13,595 nucleotides of DNA. Source: CAYJEO01 sp964369355 (lineage in GTDB: Bacteria > Bacillota_I > Bacilli_A > RF39 > UBA660). Within the stretch, counting starts at the first letter, position 1. Each line of letters begins with the position of its first letter. The DNA lies in assembly GCA_964369355.1 (NCBI GenBank), contig CAYJEO010000022.1, forward strand, positions 1-13,595, in the 5' to 3' direction. The position numbers were made by a program, and so were the translations under genes. A model generated the notes under the pieces. That model was not told the DNA's origin. It made no database searches and worked only from the letters and a program-made list of their open reading frames with translations. Shown one piece after another: positions 1 to 7,313 of the stretch.

Positions 1-2957
1 AAGATTTTACTAGTAAAGAAATAATAATAGATGAAACTATAAAATCTTTAGAAGAGTGTGTACCTTTTTCTTTAGCTTTAAATACACAGTACTCTTATGA
101 AGCCTTAGCAGAAGAACAAGAATTTATAGTAGAACATAGTGGATATTACTATTTAGAAGCATGGGGAGCACAAGGTGGAAACAGTATATTAGATAATGGT
201 ACCAGAGTAACTGGGTATCCAGAAAATAGCACTGTTTGTTTAGCAGTAGGTGGATGTTATGGAGGTAATGGAGCATATACTGCTGGTTATGTTTACTTAG
301 AAAAAGGAACTATTATTTATTTACATGTAGGAACTAATGGACAAGTTGGACAATATGGAAAAACTAGTCTTGGAGGATATAATGGTGGTGGAAATGGAAT
401 CCATGATTTTTCTGATAATGAAGCCGATGGCGGTGGTGGAGGAGCCACTGACTTTAGATTAGTTTCAGTAGAAGAAGAAAATAGTTTAAATTCTCGTGTA
501 ATGGTAGCATCAGGTGGAGGTGGAGGAGCTTCTACAGCAAAGGGAAACGATGCTGGAGGTTTAAAATCTGAAAATGGAAATGTAACACAAACTTCAGGAA
601 ATAGTTTTGGAATAGGAGAAAGTGCTGTTTATATAGAATATAACAAATCTATCCCTGGAGCCGGTGGTGGTTACTATGGTGGCGAAGTAGTTTTTGTAAC
701 TGGAAGTTACCAACATCCATCTACAGGAGGAACTTCATATATTTCTGGTCACACTGGAGCAGTTGCAGTAACTTCACTTACAGATACAACACCTAAATCA
801 GGATGTACAACAGGAACAACTAATAATGATTGTTCAGTTCATTATAGTAATTTGTCTTTTGAACAAACAACTATGATAGATGGTGATGGATATTACTGGA
901 GTACTGAAAGACAAGGACAAACTAATATGCCAACACCTAATAATGAAACTTATAATATAGGCGTAGGTAATTTAGGTGATGGATATGCAAAAGTAACATA
1001 TGTTGGAAATTTTATTCCAGAAAATAATGATAATATACATTTTGAATATAGATACACAGGAGAAGAATCATCTTTTACAGCACCAAGTACTGGTTACTAT
1101 TATTTACAAGCTTGGGGAGCACAAGGTGGAACTAATGGAGTTTATATAGGAAGTTATGGAGCATATACATCAGGATATGTAAAATTAAATAAAGGAGAAA
1201 CTATATATATTCAAGTTGGTGGTCAAGGAAAAACAGCAACAACAGCAAGTGATTTAGCATCAGCAGGTTATAATGGTGGTTCTATTTCAAGTACATATTC
1301 TGGACAAGTTAGTGGAACTGGTTCAGGAGGAGCAACAGACTTTAGATTAACATCTGGTGCTTGGAATGATTCAGCTTCATTAGCATCAAGAATAATGGTA
1401 GCTGCAGGTGGAGTAGGAGTAGCTAACTGGAGAATACCAGTATCAAATCCAGCTCCAGGCGGTGGTTTAATAGGATATGATGGTCAATTATATAGAACAA
1501 ACCTTAATAATCCTTATACTAATGCAGTAGGAGCAAACCAAACATCATCAGGATTAGCGGCAACAGGAGCAACAAATGGACAAAATGGTTCATTTGGAAT
1601 TGGTGGAGCACCACAATACAGTCATGGTTCAGGTGGTTCTGGAGGATATTATGGTGGTTCGGGAGGTTCATATAATATTGATGTAGTAGGATCAGGATCA
1701 TCAGGTTCTTCATATATTTCAGGCCATACTGGAGCAGTTGCAATCACATCACAAACTAATTTAACACCTAAAGCAGGTTGTGTTACAGGTACAACAGATA
1801 ATTCATGTTCAATACATTATAGTGGCGTTGTTTTAGAAAACACAACTATGATAGATGGTAAAGGATATAGTTGGTCTAATGAAAAAGATGCTATAACACC
1901 AATGCCAACACCCGCAGGAACATATTATGAACTAGGTCAAGGACGTACATGGAATGGATACGCAACAGTAACTTATGTAGGAACAAGTTTAGAAGAAGAA
2001 GAAACAAAACCTGACTATTATATATATACCGGAGATTATCAAACATTCACAGCAGAAGAAACAGGTAACTATAAACTAGAAGCTTGGGGAGCAGCTGGTG
2101 GAATTTCTATGTTAGACGGTGGAAGCCGTTCAACAGGTCACGCTGAAGGAAGTACAAGTTGCATGGTTACTGGTGGATGTTATGGAGGACACGGTGCATA
2201 TACATCAGGTGAAATTTATTTAGAAAAAGGAGACATTATATATATTTATGTAGGTGGTCAAGGTGGAGATGCTGTAAAAAGAGCTGAAAGTATTGGTGGT
2301 TACAACGGTGGTGGAAATGGTCAATCAGATAGATCAGATGATGAAGCCGATGGTGCCGGCGGTGGAGCTACTGACTTTAGATTAGTATCTGGTACTTGGA
2401 ATAATACAGAATCACTGGCATCTAGGATTATGGTAGCAGCAGGAGGAAGTGGCGCCTCTCATTATACTAAAGGTGCATCAGGTGGTGGACTTACTAGTGT
2501 CAATTACGGATATTCAGCTCTTGCAACACAAATAGCTGGATATAATTTTGGTTACGGAGAATCTGGAAAAGGATTATATTCAAATAAATCAGTGTCAGGA
2601 GCTTCGGGTGGTTATTATGGTGGATATGCTACAAATGGTCCAAGTAATATATATGATAGTCCAGCATCAGCAGGAACTTCTTATATATCAGGGCATACGG
2701 GAGCAATAGCTATAACATCACTTACAGATATAACACCAAAATCAGGATGTACAACAGAAACAACTGATAAGTCATGTTCAATACATTATAGTGGTCTAAC
2801 TTTTACTAATACTACTATGATAGATGGTAATGGTTTTATTTGGACAAATGAGAAAACAGATAAAACTAATATACCAACTCCAACAGGTGGAGAATATAAT
2901 TTAAACTTTGGTAACACAGGTAATGGTGTTGCAAAAATAACATATTTAGGCAATTAA
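1..2957 (+). CDS. Glycine-rich triple-repeat surface-type protein, 5' partial
   Basis: The reading frame is open from base 3 to the TAA at 2955-2957, so at least 984 residues are present and the true start lies upstream of the window. The ATG at 501 is an internal methionine in the middle of repeat 1. The protein consists of three tandem copies of a ~324-residue unit. Each unit has, in order, a GYYYLEAWGAQGG-like strand, a GAYTSGY/IYIYVGGQG segment, GYNGG, GGATDFRL, SRIMVAAGG, YYGG, SYISGHTGA, a CX8C pair, TMIDG, MPTP and a closing VTYVG. This order matches the bacterial Gly_rich family (ALK/LTK-like glycine-rich domain), which is generally found on exported proteins; its bacterial function is largely unknown. 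No membrane anchor or sorting motif follows the last repeat, which ends at the stop, so any signal or anchor must be N-terminal and off-window. The domain assignment is fairly secure; surface adhesion is inference. Confidence 0.85.
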   Translation, partial: DFTSKEIIIDETIKSLEECVPFSLALNTQYSYEALAEEQEFIVEHSGYYYLEAWGAQGGNSILDNGTRVTGYPENSTVCLAVGGCYGGNGAYTAGYVYLEKGTIIYLHVGTNGQVGQYGKTSLGGYNGGGNGIHDFSDNEADGGGGGATDFRLVSVEEENSLNSRVMVASGGGGGASTAKGNDAGGLKSENGNVTQTSGNSFGIGESAVYIEYNKSIPGAGGGYYGGEVVFVTGSYQHPSTGGTSYISGHTGAVAVTSLTDTTPKSGCTTGTTNNDCSVHYSNLSFEQTTMIDGDGYYWSTERQGQTNMPTPNNETYNIGVGNLGDGYAKVTYVGNFIPENNDNIHFEYRYTGEESSFTAPSTGYYYLQAWGAQGGTNGVYIGSYGAYTSGYVKLNKGETIYIQVGGQGKTATTASDLASAGYNGGSISSTYSGQVSGTGSGGATDFRLTSGAWNDSASLASRIMVAAGGVGVANWRIPVSNPAPGGGLIGYDGQLYRTNLNNPYTNAVGANQTSSGLAATGATNGQNGSFGIGGAPQYSHGSGGSGGYYGGSGGSYNIDVVGSGSSGSSYISGHTGAVAITSQTNLTPKAGCVTGTTDNSCSIHYSGVVLENTTMIDGKGYSWSNEKDAITPMPTPAGTYYELGQGRTWNGYATVTYVGTSLEEEETKPDYYIYTGDYQTFTAEETGNYKLEAWGAAGGISMLDGGSRSTGHAEGSTSCMVTGGCYGGHGAYTSGEIYLEKGDIIYIYVGGQGGDAVKRAESIGGYNGGGNGQSDRSDDEADGAGGGATDFRLVSGTWNNTESLASRIMVAAGGSGASHYTKGASGGGLTSVNYGYSALATQIAGYNFGYGESGKGLYSNKSVSGASGGYYGGYATNGPSNIYDSPASAGTSYISGHTGAIAITSLTDITPKSGCTTETTDKSCSIHYSGLTFTNTTMIDGNGFIWTNEKTDKTNIPTPTGGEYNLNFGNTGNGVAKITYLGN
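90..1010 (+). repeat. Glycine-rich repeat unit 1 (type A)
   Basis: First copy of the ~324-residue unit, from YSYEALAEE to VTYVGN. It carries a CX5C pair (codons at 237 and 255) just before GGCYGG, an EADGGGGGATDFRL stretch, SYISGHTGAVAVTS starting at 735, and a CX8C pair (804 and 831). The Trp-containing segment before SRVMVAS is altered compared with the other two copies (VEEENSLNSR instead of G-W-N-x-SLASR). Confidence 0.8.
1041..1985 (+). repeat. Glycine-rich repeat unit 2 (type B)
   Basis: Second copy, from FEYRYTGEESSFTAP to TVTYVGT. The SYISGHTGA motif starts at 1710, exactly 975 bp after the equivalent in copy 1. It lacks the CX5C insertion present in copies 1 and 3 and lacks the EADG segment, but has a longer Gly/Ser/Ala-rich central part (about 1440-1700). 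The CX8C pair is retained at 1779 and 1806. Confidence 0.8.
2010..2954 (+). repeat. Glycine-rich repeat unit 3 (type A)
   Basis: Third copy, from PDYYIYTGDYQTFTAEE to ITYLGN at the C-terminus. SYISGHTGA starts at 2679, 969 bp after copy 2. It has the CX5C pair (2160 and 2178), the DDEADGAGGGATDFRL segment and the CX8C pair (2748 and 2775), so it is closer in architecture to copy 1 than to the adjacent copy 2. Confidence 0.8.
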
Positions 2958-2971
2958 AAAACTAAAAAAAT

Positions 2972-2996
2972 AAACAGCAATAGCTGTTTTTTCTTT
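2972..2996 (+). terminator. Rho-independent terminator after the glycine-rich gene
   Basis: A 7-bp perfect stem, AAACAGC (2972-2978) and GCTGTTT (2983-2989), with the tetraloop AATA, is followed by a T-rich tail running to 2996. It lies 15 bp after the stop codon and separates this gene from parC. Confidence 0.85.
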
Positions 2997-3035
2997 GATT
3001 TTTAACTATTTTTTGTTATAATTGTTAAAGGTGAT
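2995..3035 (+). promoter_or_regulatory. parC promoter fused to its RBS
   Basis: A possible -35 TTGATT (2995-3000) is 16 bp upstream of a consensus -10 TATAAT (3017-3022) with an extended TG (3014-3015). The predicted +1, seven bases past the -10 hexamer, is base 3029, the first base of the Shine-Dalgarno AGGTGAT (3029-3035). ATG follows at 3039. The -35 overlaps the upstream terminator's T-tract. Confidence 0.65.
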
Positions 3036-3038
3036 GAT

Positions 3039-5549
3039 ATGCAAGAAGTACTAAAAAAAATACATGATTATTCATTAGAAGAAATAATGGGAGAAAGATT
3101 TGGTCGTTATGCCAAAACAATTATTCAAGATAGAGCAATTCCAGATGCACGAGATGGATTAAAACCAGTTCAAAGAAGAATTTTATATGCTATGTATACT
3201 GAAAAAAATACATTTGATAAAGGATATAGAAAATCAGCTAAAACTGTTGGAACTGTAATAGGTAATTACCATCCACATGGAGATACAAGTATATATGATG
3301 CTATGGTTAGAATGAGCCAATACTGGAAACAAAATATTGCATTAATAGATATGCATGGTAATAACGGATCAATGGACGGAGACTCTCCTGCAGCAATGCG
3401 TTATACAGAAGCGCGTTTATCTAAAATTAGTAATGAACTATTAAAAGATATTAAGAAAAATACAGTTATATGGGCTCCTAATTTTGATGACACAGATTAT
3501 GAACCAACTGTTTTACCAGCTAAATATCCAAACCTTTTAGTAAATGGATCAACTGGTATATCAGCCGGATATGCAACTAATATACCGCCTCATAATATAA
3601 CTGAAATAATAGATGCTACAATTAAAAGAATAGACTCTCCGAATTGTAGAATAGATACTATTTTAGAAATAGTTAAAGGTCCAGACTTTCCAACAGGTGG
3701 AACAGTAGAAGGAATCGATGGAATAAAAGATGCTTTCACAACTGGTAGAGGTAAAGTAATTATAAGATCAAAATATGAATTTGCAAAAGAAAAAAGTAAA
3801 GAACAAATAATAATAACTGAAATACCTTATGAAGTAAATAAAGCAGCAATGGTTAAAAAAATGGACGATATTCGAATCGATAAAAAAATCGAAGGAATTG
3901 CTGAAGTAAGAGATGAATCAGATAGAACAGGGCTTCGCATAGTAGTAGATTTAAAAAAAGATGCTAATAAAGAATTAATTTTAAATTACTTACTTAAAAA
4001 TACTGATATGCAAGTTGCTTATAACTATAACATGGTAGCAATAGTAAATAGATGTCCAAAAACATTAGGAATATTAGAATTATTAGATGCATACATTAAT
4101 CATCAAAAAGATTTTATAACAAAAAGAACAAAATTTGACTTAGACTTTGCTAAAAAAAGAATGCATATAGTAGAAGGTTTAATAAAAGCTGTTTCAATAA
4201 TAGATGAAGTAATTAGAGTAATTAGACAAAGTAATAATAGGGCAGATGCTAAAGCTAATTTAGTAAAAGAATTTAAATTTACAGAAGAACAAGCAGAAGC
4301 AATTATTACTTTACAATTATATAGATTAACAAACTTCGATATAGTTGCTTTAGAAGATGAAGCGTCTAATTTAAAATTAACAATAGATTTCTTAGAAAGC
4401 ATTTTAAATGACGAAGAAAAATTAAAATCAGTAATGAAAAAAGAACTACGTTATATAAAAGATGAATACAAACAAGAAAGAAAAACTATTATAAGTGATA
4501 CTATTACTGAAATAAAAATAGATACAACAGAAATGATTGCTAAAGAAGATGTAATCGTTGTAGTTACTAAAGAAGGTTATGTAAAAAGAACATCTTATAG
4601 AAGTTATAATAAAGAAGAAAATACTTTATTAAAAGAAAGTGATTATTTAATAGGATTATATGAAATGAATACTTTAGATACTTTATTAATATTCACAGAC
4701 AAAGGTAATTATTTACATATTCCAGTATATGAAATACCAGATTTAAAATGGAAAGAATTAGGAAAACATGTAAGTAATATAATAAAACTAGATGCAGAGG
4801 AATCAGTAATTGCATCATATCCAGTTTATGACTTTGAAACAGAAATATATGTAACAACTTTTACTGAAAATGGTATGGTAAAAAGAAGTAAACTAAGTGA
4901 TTATAAATTACAAAGATATTCAAAACCTGTAAGCACTATGAAATTAAAAGATAAAGATAAAGTAGTAAGTGTATCATTTAACAATCATAAAGATGTATTA
5001 GTAGTAACTAAAACAGGTTATGGACTTAGATTTAAAGCAGAAGAAATACCAGTAACAGGAATAAAATCTTCTGGAGTAAAAGCTATTAATTTAAAAAATG
5101 ATTTAGTTGTATCAGGTATTGTATTTGATGATAATATCGATTATATAACATTAATTACAAGCAAAAATACAGGTAAGCGATTAAAACTAGTAGATTTAGA
5201 AGTATCTTCAAGAGCAAGAAGAGGATTACAAGTAATAAGAGATGTTAAAACAAATCCATATTATATAACTAATGCATTTGTAATAACACATAAGACACTT
5301 TTAGGGTTACTTACCAAAGATGAAATAATTGATTTAAAAATAACTGAATTACCAATTTCTGATAGATATCAAACAGGAAGTACAATTATTAAAGCACCAA
5401 TTATAGAATCATTTAAAAAAGTTGTTTTAGAAAATAAAGATACAAAAGAAGAAATTGTTAAAGAAGAAAAAGTTACCCCAACATTAGAAATAATAGATGA
5501 GCAAATATTAACAATAGATGATTTTTTAGACGATTTTAGAATAGAGTAA
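3039..5549 (+). CDS. parC: DNA topoisomerase IV subunit A (ParC)
   Basis: This is the breakage-reunion subunit of topoisomerase IV, which with ParE decatenates daughter chromosomes. At 836 residues it has typical ParC length. The N-terminal domain shows IMGERFGRYAK, PDARDGLKPVQRRILYAM (about 35-52), the NTFDKGYRKSAKTVG segment typical of Gram-positive ParC, HPHGDTSIYDAMVRMSQ (78-94) and AAMRYTEARLS with the catalytic Tyr at 122. A coiled tower region lies at about 340-480, followed by a beta-pinwheel C-terminal domain. No canonical GyrA box (QRRGGKG-type) was seen, which favours ParC over GyrA. The protein ends in an acidic tail (from about 790). Within the quinolone-determining region, the position equivalent to S. 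aureus GrlA Ser80 is Thr83 and Glu84 is Asp87. The usual partner parE is not adjacent: the gene upstream encodes the glycine-rich protein and a terminator lies between them. The gene has its own promoter and terminator. Confidence 0.95.
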   Translation: MQEVLKKIHDYSLEEIMGERFGRYAKTIIQDRAIPDARDGLKPVQRRILYAMYTEKNTFDKGYRKSAKTVGTVIGNYHPHGDTSIYDAMVRMSQYWKQNIALIDMHGNNGSMDGDSPAAMRYTEARLSKISNELLKDIKKNTVIWAPNFDDTDYEPTVLPAKYPNLLVNGSTGISAGYATNIPPHNITEIIDATIKRIDSPNCRIDTILEIVKGPDFPTGGTVEGIDGIKDAFTTGRGKVIIRSKYEFAKEKSKEQIIITEIPYEVNKAAMVKKMDDIRIDKKIEGIAEVRDESDRTGLRIVVDLKKDANKELILNYLLKNTDMQVAYNYNMVAIVNRCPKTLGILELLDAYINHQKDFITKRTKFDLDFAKKRMHIVEGLIKAVSIIDEVIRVIRQSNNRADAKANLVKEFKFTEEQAEAIITLQLYRLTNFDIVALEDEASNLKLTIDFLESILNDEEKLKSVMKKELRYIKDEYKQERKTIISDTITEIKIDTTEMIAKEDVIVVVTKEGYVKRTSYRSYNKEENTLLKESDYLIGLYEMNTLDTLLIFTDKGNYLHIPVYEIPDLKWKELGKHVSNIIKLDAEESVIASYPVYDFETEIYVTTFTENGMVKRSKLSDYKLQRYSKPVSTMKLKDKDKVVSVSFNNHKDVLVVTKTGYGLRFKAEEIPVTGIKSSGVKAINLKNDLVVSGIVFDDNIDYITLITSKNTGKRLKLVDLEVSSRARRGLQVIRDVKTNPYYITNAFVITHKTLLGLLTKDEIIDLKITELPISDRYQTGSTIIKAPIIESFKKVVLENKDTKEEIVKEEKVTPTLEIIDEQILTIDDFLDDFRIE

Positions 5550-5563
5550 TCTATTCTTTTTTT
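5538..5563 (+). terminator. parC terminator, overlapping the end of the CDS
   Basis: A perfect 8-bp stem, AGAATAGA (5538-5545) and TCTATTCT (5550-5557), closes a 4-base loop, and T's continue to 5563. The last codons of parC form the left arm and the TAA stop (5547-5549) lies inside the loop. Confidence 0.85.
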
Positions 5564-5583
5564 GTAAAAAAATAAATAAAGTG

Positions 5584-5605
5584 TGTTATACTTATTCTAG
5601 GTGAT
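5584..5605 (+). promoter_or_regulatory. Extended -10 promoter and RBS of the DUF3048 gene
   Basis: TGTTATACT (5584-5592) is an extended -10 element. No good -35 is visible, only T-rich terminator tail. The predicted +1 is 5599, the first base of AGGTGAT (5599-5605), with ATG at 5609. Confidence 0.6.
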
Positions 5606-5608
5606 AAT

Positions 5609-6658
5609 ATGAAAAAACTACAAAAAAAGACAAAGAAAAGTATTTTATATTTTTTAATTTTAATAATTGTTTCAACAATATTAGTATCTTTGTTGCTGCT
5701 ATTTTTAGAAGGCAAAGGTTTTACATATATAAGTAGTGGAAATGCTAATAAAGAACCAATAGTAATACCTACTGTAAAAATAATAGATTTAGAATCTGAT
5801 TCTAGACCATATGCTGTAATGATAAATAATATATCGGTGGCACAACCTTATCAGTCTGGACTTCAAGATGCTTTTCTTGTTTATGAAATAGTAGCAGAAG
5901 GTGGAATATCTAGATTAATGGCTGTGTATAAAGACAAAGATGTTGCAAGAATCGGTTCAGTTAGATCAGCTAGGCATTATTATCAAGATTATGCTTTAGA
6001 AAATGATGCAATATATGTTCACTATGGTTGGAGTCCACAAGCACAATCAGAAGATAGTGCATATAATATAGATAACATTAATGGTTTATACGATAGTGCA
6101 TTTAACCGTGAATACAATTTGCCAGTTGCAAGTGAACATACCGCATTTACTTCAACTGCACTAATTAATCAAGTAGTAGCAAAAAGAGGTTTTGAAACAA
6201 CTACAACACAAGAATCTTTATTAAACTATACACCTTATTATGTTAGATTAATGGATTTAGAAAATAGTATAGTAGCTAACAATGTTTCAATTACATATTC
6301 AACAAGTCACACAGTAAGTTTTACATATGATGTAGAAACTGGATTATATAAAAGATTTCAAAATGGTAATCCACATATAGATTATGTAACAAAAGAACAA
6401 TATACAGCTAAAAATATAATTATAACGCCAATAGAAAATACACCAATAGACTCATATGGAAGACAAGACTTACATAATATTACAACAGGGACTGGGTATT
6501 ATATAACAAATGGATATGCTGTTCCTATTACTTGGGAAAAAACTAGTAAAGAAAGTCAAACTGTATATAAACATTTAAATGGAGAAGAAATTAAAGTAAG
6601 CGATGGAAATACTTACATACAAATACAACCATTAAATCAACCATTAGTGATTAATTAA
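5609..6658 (+). CDS. DUF3048 (YerB-like) membrane-anchored extracytoplasmic protein
   Basis: 349 residues. A Lys-rich N-terminus (1-10) precedes one hydrophobic segment (about 11-33), so an N-in, C-out membrane anchor is predicted. The main domain (about 55-200) has the DUF3048 signatures RPYAVMINN (66-74), VYEIVAEGGISRLMAVY, IGSVRSARHYYQDYA (115-129) and YVHYGWSPQAQ. The C-terminal part (about 215-349) looks like the companion DUF3048_C domain, including the YKRFQNG and GDGNTYIQ-like segments. Bacillus YerB is annotated as a lipoprotein, but no lipobox Cys is present here. The biochemical role of the family is unknown. The gene appears to be transcribed from its own promoter. No clear terminator was found after it, so read-through into the HD gene is possible. 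Family assignment is strong; function cannot be stated. Confidence 0.85.
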   Translation: MKKLQKKTKKSILYFLILIIVSTILVSLLLLFLEGKGFTYISSGNANKEPIVIPTVKIIDLESDSRPYAVMINNISVAQPYQSGLQDAFLVYEIVAEGGISRLMAVYKDKDVARIGSVRSARHYYQDYALENDAIYVHYGWSPQAQSEDSAYNIDNINGLYDSAFNREYNLPVASEHTAFTSTALINQVVAKRGFETTTTQESLLNYTPYYVRLMDLENSIVANNVSITYSTSHTVSFTYDVETGLYKRFQNGNPHIDYVTKEQYTAKNIIITPIENTPIDSYGRQDLHNITTGTGYYITNGYAVPITWEKTSKESQTVYKHLNGEEIKVSDGNTYIQIQPLNQPLVIN

Positions 6659-6665
6659 TTTCGAT

Positions 6666-6711
6666 TTGCAAAATAAATAAAAAGATGGTATACTTTTTAC
6701 GCTTGGGGTGA
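6666..6711 (+). promoter_or_regulatory. Promoter and RBS of the HD-domain gene
   Basis: The -35 TTGCAA (6666-6671), a 17-bp spacer and the -10 TATACT (6689-6694) with extended TG (6686-6687) make one of the better full promoters in the window. The predicted +1 is about 6701. The ribosome binding site GGGGTGA (6705-6711) is 10 bases from the ATG at 6722. Confidence 0.7.
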
Positions 6712-6721
6712 ATAAAAAGCA

Positions 6722-7228
6722 ATGAAGTATTTAAAAAATGAAGAATATTTAAAATTAACAAACGATATTTTAAAAAATGAAGATATTAAAAAGATGAGTA
6801 CCATAAAGCATCATCATACAAATAGATTAGATCATTCAATAAAAGTTTCATACATATCTTATAGAATAGCTAAATTTTTAAAATTAAATTACAAAGAAAC
6901 AGCAAGAGGTGGATTATTACATGATTTTTTCCACGAAACAACTACTGATTTTAGTAAAACGAAAGATAAAATAAGAGTATTTACGAAACATTCATATGAT
7001 GCACAAATAAATGCTGAAAAACAATTTGAATTAACTAAAAAAGAAAAAGATATGATTAAATCGCATATGTTTCCGCTTAATTTAGCAATTCCAAAATATA
7101 AAGAAAGTTGGATTGTAAATACAGTTGATACATCAATTAGTCTATATGAATTTTCTTTGAAATTTAAACCACAAATTATATCAGCAGCAAATTTGTTTGT
7201 ATTATTTTTAATGAATTACATAAACTAA
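6722..7228 (+). CDS. HD-domain protein, putative metal-dependent phosphohydrolase
   Basis: 168 residues. The HD-superfamily metal ligands are recognisable: HHHTNRLDHS (His38 the likely first ligand), the LLHD doublet (His67-Asp68), His90, His115 and a later Asp136 (NTVDT). Such proteins hydrolyse phosphate mono- or diesters, often of nucleotides, in the cytoplasm; the substrate here is unknown. The short length and the ARGGLLHDFF motif resemble a common stand-alone Firmicutes HD protein group rather than RelA/SpoT or YqeK, which I could not match. No membrane segment precedes the domain; the hydrophobic C-terminal stretch (about 150-166) probably packs within the fold. The gene has its own promoter and terminator. 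Confidence 0.8.
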   Translation: MKYLKNEEYLKLTNDILKNEDIKKMSTIKHHHTNRLDHSIKVSYISYRIAKFLKLNYKETARGGLLHDFFHETTTDFSKTKDKIRVFTKHSYDAQINAEKQFELTKKEKDMIKSHMFPLNLAIPKYKESWIVNTVDTSISLYEFSLKFKPQIISAANLFVLFLMNYIN

Positions 7229-7249
7229 GATTACTAAGTAATCTTTTTT
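7227..7249 (+). terminator. Terminator of the HD-domain gene
   Basis: The 8-bp stem AAGATTAC (7227-7234) and GTAATCTT (7238-7245) with a 3-base loop is followed by T's to 7249. The left arm begins within the TAA stop codon (7226-7228). Confidence 0.85.
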
Positions 7250-7250
7250 A

Positions 7251-7307
7251 TTTACAAAAAATAAAAAAAAATGTTATAATACATATGACAATAAGTTTAG
7301 AAGGAGT
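7251..7307 (+). promoter_or_regulatory. Promoter and RBS of the zinc-ribbon membrane protein gene
   Basis: A TTTACA-like -35 (7251-7256) is 18 bp from the consensus -10 TATAAT (7275-7280), which has an extended TG (7272-7273). The predicted +1 is about 7287. The ribosome binding site is AAGGAGT (7301-7307) with ATG at 7314, so this leader is longer (about 27 bases) than at parC or the DUF3048 gene. Confidence 0.65.
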
Positions 7308-7313
7308 ATATTT

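Noticed and set aside
501..503. ATG at 501 as the start of the glycine-rich gene
   Set aside because: The same frame is open without a stop to base 3 and the upstream 166 codons encode the first half of repeat 1, so this Met is internal (part of SRVMVASGG).
1519..1743. Minus-strand open frame of 74 codons opposite the glycine-rich gene
   Set aside because: It is the antisense of a repetitive Gly/Ala/Ser-rich coding region; the translation is Leu/His-rich low complexity and no ribosome binding site was seen.
1..2957. Collagen-like protein
   Set aside because: Glycines do not follow a strict G-X-Y periodicity; the motif order fits the Gly_rich domain family instead.
4103..4402. Minus-strand open frame of 99 codons inside parC
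   Set aside because: It lies wholly within a confidently identified parC coding region, in a Lys/Leu-rich segment whose antisense is stop-poor; no domain or promoter supports it.
3039..5549. GyrA rather than ParC
   Set aside because: The NTFDKGYRKSAKTVG and HGNNGSMDGD segments are ParC-like and no GyrA box was found in the C-terminal domain.
6649..6660. A/T-rich palindrome (ATTAATTAAT) at the end of the DUF3048 gene as a terminator
   Set aside because: It has no G-C pairs in the stem and no T-run afterwards, so I do not call it.
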